Shown in pieces: positions 57,289-64,000 of a DNA stretch of 64,000 bases. Both the position numbers and the translations under genes were made by a program. The DNA is from Maribellus comscasis (GTDB lineage Bacteria > Bacteroidota > Bacteroidia > Bacteroidales > Prolixibacteraceae): NCBI RefSeq assembly GCF_009762775.1, contig NZ_CP046401.1:1240001-1304000 (forward strand). The letters are read 5' to 3'. The stretch's first letter is position 1. Each line of letters opens with the position of its first letter. The notes beneath the pieces were generated by a model that was not told the origin of the DNA, searched no databases, and saw nothing but the letters and a program-made list of their open reading frames with translations.

Positions 57289-57999
57289 ATGTCAGAAGCT
57301 ATCGTCATAACTCCGGTAAAAGATTCGCTGGAAACAACAAAAAGAACCATTGAGGCCATTTCAAAAGCAAAAGGAAATTTCGAATATTTTGTTTTTAATG
57401 ATTTTAGTAAACCCGAAACAAAATCGTACCTGGAAAAAATAAAAACCAAACTAGGTTTTGAACTAATTCATCTGGAAGATGTCACGTCTACTCCATCTCC
57501 TAACTACAAACTGGTGCTTCAAATGGCACAGAAAAAGGCTTTGGAAACTAATAGTCCTCTAATTATCGTTGAATCAGACGTTGTAATTCAAAAAAACACT
57601 TTAGAAGACTTAATAAAACTCTCCGGGAAACACGAAAAAACTGGCCTTTTCGGAGCCATAACCGTTGACCAATCAGGAAATTATAATTTTCCCTACACCT
57701 TTGAAAAAAGGAAAAGTAATAATATAGTTGACACTTCGCACAGTTTGAGTTTCTGTTGTACACTCATTTCGACACCTCTGCTCAAAAGATTCGATTTTCA
57801 AAATCTTTCTCAAAATAAAGACTGGTTTGATGTCTTTATAAGCCGACAATCAAAAAAACTTGGTTTTAAAAACTACCTGGCCAAAGGATTGGAGGTTTTA
57901 CACCTTCCCCATTCAAGCCGTCCATGGAAGAATCTTAAATACACAAACCCGGTTTTATATTATCTTAAAAAAGTTATTAACAAACGCGACCGAATATAG
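57289..57999 (+). CDS. Glycosyltransferase family 2-like protein
   Basis: This 236-residue protein has a GT-A type nucleotide-diphosphosugar domain: AIVITPVKDS at the start, a FNDFSKPET strand and the divalent metal-type ESDVVI motif (residues ~94-99). The C-terminal part is unusually short for a GT2 and the last ~30 residues are basic. Acceptor and donor are unknown. Its TAG (57997-57999) abuts the ATG of lytS at 58000, so it is the first gene of a three-gene operon with the sensor kinase and its regulator. Its role beside a signalling pair is unexplained. Confidence 0.85.
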   Translation: MSEAIVITPVKDSLETTKRTIEAISKAKGNFEYFVFNDFSKPETKSYLEKIKTKLGFELIHLEDVTSTPSPNYKLVLQMAQKKALETNSPLIIVESDVVIQKNTLEDLIKLSGKHEKTGLFGAITVDQSGNYNFPYTFEKRKSNNIVDTSHSLSFCCTLISTPLLKRFDFQNLSQNKDWFDVFISRQSKKLGFKNYLAKGLEVLHLPHSSRPWKNLKYTNPVLYYLKKVINKRDRI

Positions 58000-59061
58000 A
58001 TGCCAAGGACTGTATTATATAACCGACTAAAAATTGGCGGGCATGTTATCTTTTGGCTGGCCAGCATTGCATTAATGCTTTCGTTCTTCTACTTTAATGA
58101 GAAACGTGTTCATTTTGACCTTGTAACCCTGGTAAAAGCTCTAATAACCAATATTGGATTTGCAGTTGCGGTTTATGTCAATTTATATTTCCTAATTCCC
58201 AGATTTTTAAAGGAGAAGAATTATATCTTCTATATTTTCTGGCTCATTATTCTTCTCACCCTTTCGAGCCTAATAATCCAATTTTTACTCCTGTTTCCTT
58301 TAAGAAAAGCTTTAAACTTTAAAGAGCGCTTTACGTCGTTCGACGTAAATCTGCACTCGGCTTACTTTTTCGCGTCCATGATTTATGTGGCGGTTACTTC
58401 CTTTTTAAAATTTATAAAAGAGTGGTTTTCACTCCAGGATTTAAACTTTAAACTGGCAAAAATTGAGCAGCAAAAACTGGAAGCTGAATTAAAAACATTA
58501 AAAGGACAGCTGAATCCACATTTTCTCTTCAATTCTCTAAATAATATTTATTCGTTGGCATTGATTAAATCAGATAAAGTACCCGATTTAATTTTGCAAC
58601 TATCAGATCTAATGCGACATATAATTTATGAATCGAAAGAAAAATATATACCTCTGGAAAAAGAATTAGAATTTGTAAATAATTTTATCACTCTTCAAAA
58701 AATCAGGGTTCCTGAAAATGTTTTAATAAAGTATAAAATAGAAGGGAAAGTACCATCATCAAAAATTGCACCTTTACTATTTGAACCATTTATTGACAAT
58801 GCTTTTAAACATGGATTGCCAGGAAATGAGGGAGAGGACTTTATTGAAATTAAATTTAATTTTGAGAAAGAAAGCATTTTAGATTTTTTTATTTCCAATA
58901 ATTTTGAAGAAAGGGAAAACTGGGACCGAAAGAATTCCGGAATCGGCATCAGCAATGTAAAACAAAGACTAAAATTGTTATATCATCAAAACGACTACTC
59001 ATTAACAACAAATAAAGAAAATCAGATATTCTCGGTATACCTTCAACTAAAACTTAAATAA
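58000..59061 (+). CDS. LytS/AlgZ-type sensor histidine kinase (His_kinase family)
   Basis: This 353-residue kinase has four membrane segments (residues ~13-32, 46-66, 74-98, 119-137), a coiled coil (~146-166) and the PF06580-type catalytic domain. The phospho-acceptor is H174 in QLNPHFLFNSLNNIYSL. The HATPase region includes FIDNAFKHG and a G-box NSGIGISNVKQRL. The short loops between membrane segments leave little room for a ligand domain. It is translated right behind the glycosyltransferase gene and its stop lies one base before the ATG of the LytTR regulator. Confidence 0.93.
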   Translation: MPRTVLYNRLKIGGHVIFWLASIALMLSFFYFNEKRVHFDLVTLVKALITNIGFAVAVYVNLYFLIPRFLKEKNYIFYIFWLIILLTLSSLIIQFLLLFPLRKALNFKERFTSFDVNLHSAYFFASMIYVAVTSFLKFIKEWFSLQDLNFKLAKIEQQKLEAELKTLKGQLNPHFLFNSLNNIYSLALIKSDKVPDLILQLSDLMRHIIYESKEKYIPLEKELEFVNNFITLQKIRVPENVLIKYKIEGKVPSSKIAPLLFEPFIDNAFKHGLPGNEGEDFIEIKFNFEKESILDFFISNNFEERENWDRKNSGIGISNVKQRLKLLYHQNDYSLTTNKENQIFSVYLQLKLK

Positions 59062-59062
59062 T

Positions 59063-59788
59063 ATGGAAATTAAGGCACTAATAATCGATGATGAACCATT
59101 GGCGCAGAATGTTATCAAACAATATGCGAAAAAGCTTCCCTCCTTAAAAATTGAAGGAACCTGTAATGACGCAATCTGTGCCCACCAGGCATTACAGGAG
59201 AAGGAGATTGACCTTATTTTTTTAGATATAAATATGCCAAAACTTTCGGGAATTTCATTTTTACGCACTTTAAAAGATGCTCCGCTCGTGATTTTCACCA
59301 CTGCATACTCGGAATATGCTTTAGAAGGTTTTGAACTCGATGCTATTGACTACCTGAAAAAACCATTCTCGTTTGACCGTTTTTGTAAATCTATTTTTAA
59401 GGCAGAGGAGCTGTTGCAATTAAAACAGGAAGCAGCGAGTTCGCACCACATCGAAAAAAAGGACAACAACAATTTTCTATTTATAAAGTCGAACAAAAAG
59501 ACAATCAAGGTTAACTATGCAGATATTCAGTACATAGAGGGTTTAGGAGACTATATTCGAATCCATTTAACCGATCAAAAAATAGTTACCAATCTATCTA
59601 TGAAGAAAATAATTGAACTCCTCCCTGAAAAACAATTTTACAGAACGCATAAATCTTTTATCATCTCACTGTCTAAAATTGATTTGGTAGAAGGGAACAT
59701 GGTCGTTATCAACAAAACAAAACTTCCAATCGGGAATAGCTACCGACAAGAGTTCTTAAACTATATAAATACATTTCTCGCCGAATAA
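59063..59788 (+). CDS. LytTR family response regulator
   Basis: This 241-residue regulator has a receiver domain with D9/D10, the phospho-acceptor D55 (LDINMPK) and K100 in LKKPF, and a C-terminal LytTR DNA-binding domain (residues ~135-238). It starts one base after the LytS stop, so the pair forms a two-component system. Such systems in Bacteroidota often control cell-surface or carbohydrate genes; targets are not visible. Its stop TAA abuts the stop of the convergent nitroreductase gene with no gap. Confidence 0.94.
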   Translation: MEIKALIIDDEPLAQNVIKQYAKKLPSLKIEGTCNDAICAHQALQEKEIDLIFLDINMPKLSGISFLRTLKDAPLVIFTTAYSEYALEGFELDAIDYLKKPFSFDRFCKSIFKAEELLQLKQEAASSHHIEKKDNNNFLFIKSNKKTIKVNYADIQYIEGLGDYIRIHLTDQKIVTNLSMKKIIELLPEKQFYRTHKSFIISLSKIDLVEGNMVVINKTKLPIGNSYRQEFLNYINTFLAE

Positions 59789-60529
59789 TTACCCCAAGAA
59801 TCCTTGCAGCTTTAAAAAGTTCAACATCTTTTCTGAGAAAAATTCATTATCAGCCTTTTTATAGCGAATATCTGTAAAAACCTGTGCTAATGTTTCTTTT
59901 TTATTCTCTTTAACAAATTGCTCTGACATCTCCAGATTCTCTTTAAAAGAATAGAGCTCATCTACTATTTCCTTTGAATAATCCTCGTATTTTTCGTTAT
60001 GTAAAATGCCTTTTACTGAAATACGATCTGTTAACTCCGGGCGCTCATCCGGATAACCAATGGCAACAGTAGTAACCGGAAACGTCAATTTCGGTAATTG
60101 TAATACCTCACTTATCTCCTGTGCATTATAAGTCGTAGTACCAAGATAACAAATACCTAGTCCGTTGTTCTCCGCTGCTATACAAACATTTTGAGCAAAC
60201 AACAAAGCATCAATAGCAGCAGTAAAAAAAGACAAAAAATTATCGTAGCCTGGGTGTGCATTCCTATACTCACACCATTTTACAAAGCGGTTAAAATCCG
60301 CGATAAATGTTAAAAGTACCGGAGCTTGTTTTGCAACCGGCTGATTAAAATGAAAAGGAGCAAGCCTTTCTCTTTGCGTCTTATCCTTTGTAAGCACAAC
60401 ACTATACAACTGCATATTTCCTGTAGTAGAAGCCCTTGTTCCTGAATAAATAATCGACTTTAAAAGTTCATCATTGATTTCTTTCTCTTTGAACTTTCTG
60501 ATTGTAACATGTTTGTTTAATAATTCCAT
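59789..60529 (-). CDS. Nitroreductase family oxidoreductase (NfsA-like)
   Basis: This 246-residue flavoprotein of the nitroreductase family has the N-terminal TIRKFKEKEINDELLKSI helix, FMN-binding STTGNMQLYSVV, and the central NNGLGICYLGTT strand typical of NfsA/FRP-type NADPH-dependent enzymes. It would reduce nitro-compounds or flavins in the cytosol. It converges with the LytTR gene, with no intergenic space, and an independent terminator for the neighbouring giant gene lies upstream. Confidence 0.9.
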   Translation of the reverse strand: MELLNKHVTIRKFKEKEINDELLKSIIYSGTRASTTGNMQLYSVVLTKDKTQRERLAPFHFNQPVAKQAPVLLTFIADFNRFVKWCEYRNAHPGYDNFLSFFTAAIDALLFAQNVCIAAENNGLGICYLGTTTYNAQEISEVLQLPKLTFPVTTVAIGYPDERPELTDRISVKGILHNEKYEDYSKEIVDELYSFKENLEMSEQFVKENKKETLAQVFTDIRYKKADNEFFSEKMLNFLKLQGFLG

Positions 60530-60554
60530 TTTATCTCTTCTATATAATAAAAAA

Positions 60555-60573
60555 GGGAAGCTAAAAGCTTCCC
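60555..60573 (-). terminator. Terminator of the SprB-repeat protein gene
   Basis: Eight-base stem GGGAAGCT/AGCTTCCC flanked by A and T runs (60549-60579). It lies between the nitroreductase start and the stop of the large minus-strand gene and acts mainly on the latter. Confidence 0.85.
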
Positions 60574-60596
60574 CTTTTTAATCAATCAATTCGGTA

Positions 60597-63500
60597 TTAC
60601 CTTTTAATCATCGTTTCGGTTTTGGCATTTCCTTCCTCAGTAAACATTCTGATTAAGTAAACACCGCTTACCAACTTAGCAGTACGGATTTCATGACTTG
60701 GATATTCAATGTCCATAACACGTTGACCAGCAATATTGCTAATAATTACTCTTGTCAATTTATCGTTATTGTCTATGATAATCCTGTCATCAAACGGATT
60801 AGGATAAACCTTGAATTCTATAGTTCCACCAGTAATAGGATCTTCGATTCCAGTTGCAGTAAGGTCTACTACGTCTTCTTCCATTCTTGGTTCAACGTAA
60901 TACATACTGTCCATTCCATTCACGATACCTGTTACGTCATAGAAGTTTCCTTCAACTGGTACTGAAGTATACATCGTAGTATCTACAGTTACAGAAATTG
61001 TATCTTCTGTGTATGCAGTCCACTTACCGGTACTATCTGCAGCATTCGCACGAACACCATGTACATATACCAATACGCTTTCGTACATTTCATCAGCTAC
61101 ATCTTCCGGTAATACTTCTATAGCTTCTACAGTTAATGTAGCAGTTTCAACTGTTACGGTAGCATCAGTAATTACTGTAACACCGTCAACTTCATCAACA
61201 GTACCTACAACTACTACACCATCGCCAAGTGCAACTACTTCATCAGAAACTACTTTGATACCACTCCATGCAGCATTATCATCCTGAACGTAGAAGACTC
61301 CATCACCTACTGCCGAAACAGTACCGGTAATTTCAACAATGTCTCCAACATAGTCTGAAGAATCAGCCATGCTTTGTACTTCAGCGATTGTAAGCTCACA
61401 ACTAACCACGATAGAATCAGTTACCGTTGATACACATCTCATATGAGCATCAATAACACTAATTTCGTAAGAACCTGTTGCCAGCGTTGCTGTCATATCT
61501 GCCTGTGGCTCATTGTTAACTAACAATACATAAGGAGGAATACCACCCGCTGCAGTAACTTCAATAGTAGTTTCACATCCAACGGATTCGCCCACTACTA
61601 CTTCGTCAATTACCAGAGGATGCTGTACTTCGTCAAATGTCATTGTATCGATTTCCGTTGTACAACCTAATGTATCTTCCAGCATAAATGCATAGTGACG
61701 GTCCTGAAGATTTTCATTGTCGAAGTTGAACAATTGTTCTACATCCAACATATCGTCGAACCAAACATTATGTACAGTAAATGTATCAGCAGAAGGAGTA
61801 TCGCCAAGGATCTCTTTGTAAAGTAACCTAACTTTACGTCCTTCAGGGCTGTCAACATAAACTCTTACTGATGCTAATGTATCGCCATAACAAGAAGCTT
61901 CGTACAAGTCGAAAGTAATCGGATCCGGAGCATCAACGAATGTATCTTTACTTGTTACACAACCATTGTAATCTCTTGCCGAAACTCTATAGTAAAGATC
62001 TCCATATCCTAAATAAGTACTAGTGAAGCCCCATTCGCCTCTCAATGAGTCAACCTCATCGGTCATATCTGCATCTTTATATGCTTCCCACATGTACTCA
62101 TAATTGTTACTAACCGGCCATGGTGTTCCACCGCTTACAACTTTAATTTCAAACAAACCTGCTTTATCGTTCGGACAAACAAATGCATTGTTTTTATCCT
62201 CGAGTGTAACGATGAATGGTTCAGGCTGCAATACAAATTGTTTGTATTCCATTGACATACATCCTTCACTATCGTAAATAACAACAGTATAATAGTCCTC
62301 ATCAGTCATATCGTCCGTGTCGTCTTCATTGGTTGAAGCTAACAGGCCATCCAAAACAATATCTGCTGAATCAGTCGATGTATATTCTTCCAATACCGCA
62401 TTTCCATCATAATCTGTTCCACTAACTTGAATTGTCCATGTAGCACCATTACCACCGTAAACAGTATCCAAAGTAATAGAACCTGTTGGATATCCATAAC
62501 AATCAGCCGGAGCCTGAGTTAAAACATCAGTTTTGATTGAATCAGGTTCGCGAACAGTTACACGGTGTTGCATGATAGGATCACCTTCAGCATCTGTAGC
62601 ATAACCAGCAACACAACCTGCTTCGTCTCTCACCCAAGAAACCCAAGTTGCTGCAGGAACATAGAAAGTATCCGACAACTGCCATACAAGATCTTCGGGC
62701 GGGAATGGGTGAGTACCGTCATCCGGAACTAAAGCAGAATCAACTGCATATTCGTAAGCTCCTGTTCCTCCGGTTGCAACAATTGCAATTGTTCCGTTGC
62801 CACCATTACACATTGCGTCATCAATCAGTTTTGTACTGGTAATCATTAAACTATCAGGTCTTTCAACTTCACCAGACTCTTTAACCAACTGACAACCAGC
62901 AGCATCCTTGATATATACTGTATAATGTCCTCTTACTAAATCATCCCAAATATAGCTTGTAACTGTATCAGGAAGAGTAGTATCCGCTCCAATACCGCCT
63001 GTAGACGGGCTATAAGCAACAGGTCCTTCAACCCATACAGTGTATGGTTTGGTTCCACCAGAAATATTTTCCAGGTGAATTTGTCCTGTAGGTGTATTAT
63101 AACACTGCTCATCATAAAATGCAACTGTATCGTATACAATTGGATCCGGTCCCTGCAGATCAACTGAAATTTCGTAAGTACATTCTTCGCTTGAGTTTTG
63201 CCATGGCAACTGGCTATCGTAATCACCATTACCCCATTTTTCGAAGTAATCTGAATAAGTATTCAGTGGATTACTTGCTAAAGCTCCATTATGTTGTAAT
63301 ACTTCGATTACATATGTATCAGCAGTTAAACCGGTAAAAATAATGGTATCATCTGATGTTGACATCACAGCACCTGGATCATCAATTGAAACTTCATACT
63401 CGTAACCTGCAACATCCCAGCCGCCGGAAGGAATCACCCAAATTTCACCATCATCGGTTGTTCCACTCACTCCGTCGTCTGCGCAAGAAGGCATTATTTC

Positions 63501-63998
63501 TTTTGCAACTTCCAGCATTAAAGCATCAGGTTGTTTGATAGTATCAATTACAGGACCGTAAATACATCCGTGAGCATCTTTTACATAAATCTGATAAATG
63601 CCAGCACGAACTCTTCTGTCAAATACTGTCGAATCTGTTGCATACCAACGATCAGCAGGAATACTAGAAGCATTCTCATATAAACCAACGTTGTTGGTGG
63701 TTTCCATGTAAGGAGCAGTACCACCTGAAATCATATAGCGGATTATACCATCGTGCGCACCGTTACATGAAACATAAGCACTATCTGTAACTAACATTAA
63801 TGGTTCCGGTATTCCGATTTCAACTTCATAAGATGCAATACATCCTAATGAATCATCTTCAACAGTTAATATGTAATATCCGGCAGGTAGATCAATAAAC
63901 TCGCCTGTCATATTCGTTTCCGGGAATCTGTCGTCATCAGCACTGGCCGATTTTGTAACTGCAGTAGGAGCCATCTTATCCAATGTATAAACATAATC
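60597..63998 (-). CDS. Large T9SS cargo with SprB-like repeats and OB-fold (5' end outside the window)
   Basis: The frame is open to the window edge (about 1133 residues visible). Residues ~1-860 are beta-rich repeats of about 90-110 residues. These have the SprB-repeat pattern (C-N-G-x-x-D/G..., V-x-GGT-x-P-Y, V-x-D-x-x-GC), including conserved G-C pairs. An OB-fold of the YhcR/DUF5689 kind (~865-1045, starting TIAEVQSMADSSDYVGD) follows, and the end is a T9SS type A sorting domain with VYPNPFDDRI, SNIAGQRV and GVYLIRMF. Because the 5' part is missing, total size and signal peptide cannot be judged. It is expected at the cell surface; SprB-like proteins serve in gliding and adhesion. Confidence 0.88.
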   Translation of the reverse strand, partial: DYVYTLDKMAPTAVTKSASADDDRFPETNMTGEFIDLPAGYYILTVEDDSLGCIASYEVEIGIPEPLMLVTDSAYVSCNGAHDGIIRYMISGGTAPYMETTNNVGLYENASSIPADRWYATDSTVFDRRVRAGIYQIYVKDAHGCIYGPVIDTIKQPDALMLEVAKEIMPSCADDGVSGTTDDGEIWVIPSGGWDVAGYEYEVSIDDPGAVMSTSDDTIIFTGLTADTYVIEVLQHNGALASNPLNTYSDYFEKWGNGDYDSQLPWQNSSEECTYEISVDLQGPDPIVYDTVAFYDEQCYNTPTGQIHLENISGGTKPYTVWVEGPVAYSPSTGGIGADTTLPDTVTSYIWDDLVRGHYTVYIKDAAGCQLVKESGEVERPDSLMITSTKLIDDAMCNGGNGTIAIVATGGTGAYEYAVDSALVPDDGTHPFPPEDLVWQLSDTFYVPAATWVSWVRDEAGCVAGYATDAEGDPIMQHRVTVREPDSIKTDVLTQAPADCYGYPTGSITLDTVYGGNGATWTIQVSGTDYDGNAVLEEYTSTDSADIVLDGLLASTNEDDTDDMTDEDYYTVVIYDSEGCMSMEYKQFVLQPEPFIVTLEDKNNAFVCPNDKAGLFEIKVVSGGTPWPVSNNYEYMWEAYKDADMTDEVDSLRGEWGFTSTYLGYGDLYYRVSARDYNGCVTSKDTFVDAPDPITFDLYEASCYGDTLASVRVYVDSPEGRKVRLLYKEILGDTPSADTFTVHNVWFDDMLDVEQLFNFDNENLQDRHYAFMLEDTLGCTTEIDTMTFDEVQHPLVIDEVVVGESVGCETTIEVTAAGGIPPYVLLVNNEPQADMTATLATGSYEISVIDAHMRCVSTVTDSIVVSCELTIAEVQSMADSSDYVGDIVEITGTVSAVGDGVFYVQDDNAAWSGIKVVSDEVVALGDGVVVVGTVDEVDGVTVITDATVTVETATLTVEAIEVLPEDVADEMYESVLVYVHGVRANAADSTGKWTAYTEDTISVTVDTTMYTSVPVEGNFYDVTGIVNGMDSMYYVEPRMEEDVVDLTATGIEDPITGGTIEFKVYPNPFDDRIIIDNNDKLTRVIISNIAGQRVMDIEYPSHEIRTAKLVSGVYLIRMFTEEGNAKTETMIKR

Positions 63999-64000
63999 AC

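Noticed and set aside
61000..61290. Plus-strand Thr/Ser-rich frame inside the SprB-repeat gene.
   Set aside because: Antisense shadow of a Val/Asp/Thr-rich coding region.

Overview
The window looks like a chromosomal segment of a Bacteroidota bacterium, probably a marine or sediment member of the Marinilabiliales/Prolixibacteraceae type (the family-level placement is inference). The reasons are: AT-rich genes; promoters of the Bacteroidota form TTG-N19/20-TAnnTTTG; few Shine-Dalgarno sequences; a type IX secretion (T9SS) component, PorT; two very large secreted proteins with T9SS C-terminal sorting domains; TamL; DUF3467 behind rpoC; LytS/LytTR signalling; and pectin-directed glycoside hydrolases.

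Layout. 1-4.8 kb: end of an unknown gene, an AI-2E type permease, an AhpD-like protein, pepD and a GH28 lipoprotein. 4.8-7.5 kb: an intergenic region with a candidate 51-residue gene, then a GH43 lipoprotein and a secreted alpha/beta hydrolase. 7.7-16.6 kb: mostly monocistronic accessory enzymes (methyltransferase, quinone reductase, a TolB-like/TPR gene split by a -1 frame change, fatty acid hydroxylase, homocysteine methyltransferase, an HxlR/NmrA divergent redox pair, a YrdB protein, a DUF1080 protein). 17-20 kb: a five-PAS cytosolic histidine kinase and a TfoX-N protein. 20.4-26.7 kb: a 2096-residue T9SS cargo with 16 thrombospondin type 3 repeats. 27-28.7 kb: a 7TMR-DISM receptor with a LuxR-type HTH. 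28.7-29.2 kb: a gene-poor, palindrome-rich stretch.

29.2-32.9 kb is an etfB-etfA-acyl-CoA dehydrogenase operon. 33.2-48 kb is the translation/transcription core, all on the minus strand: rpsU-xerC-hpf, then tRNA-Gly, tRNA-Thr, tuf, a tRNA-like remnant, secE-nusG-rplKAJL-rpoBC and DUF3467. 48-56.4 kb holds a helix-hairpin-helix protein, a Na+-symporter, tamL, an rRNA/tRNA methyltransferase, porT, menaquinone methyltransferase and a PurM-like protein. 56.5-60.5 kb holds an SDR, then a glycosyltransferase-lytS-lytTR operon and a nitroreductase. The window ends inside a second giant T9SS cargo built of SprB-like repeats and an OB-fold.

Together: porT would help export the two large cargo proteins at 20 and 60 kb; GH28 and GH43 lipoproteins point to pectin side-chain use; the ribosomal/RNA polymerase block carries regulatory hairpins, including one between rplL and rpoB. 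I did not find an obvious new multi-gene defence or biosynthetic system. The observations most worth following are the in-phase slippery heptamers joining the two reading frames at 9.6-11.4 kb, the tRNA-like remnant where tRNA-Trp usually sits between tuf and secE, the palindromic region at 28.9-29.1 kb, and the small gene with its own terminator at 5 kb.
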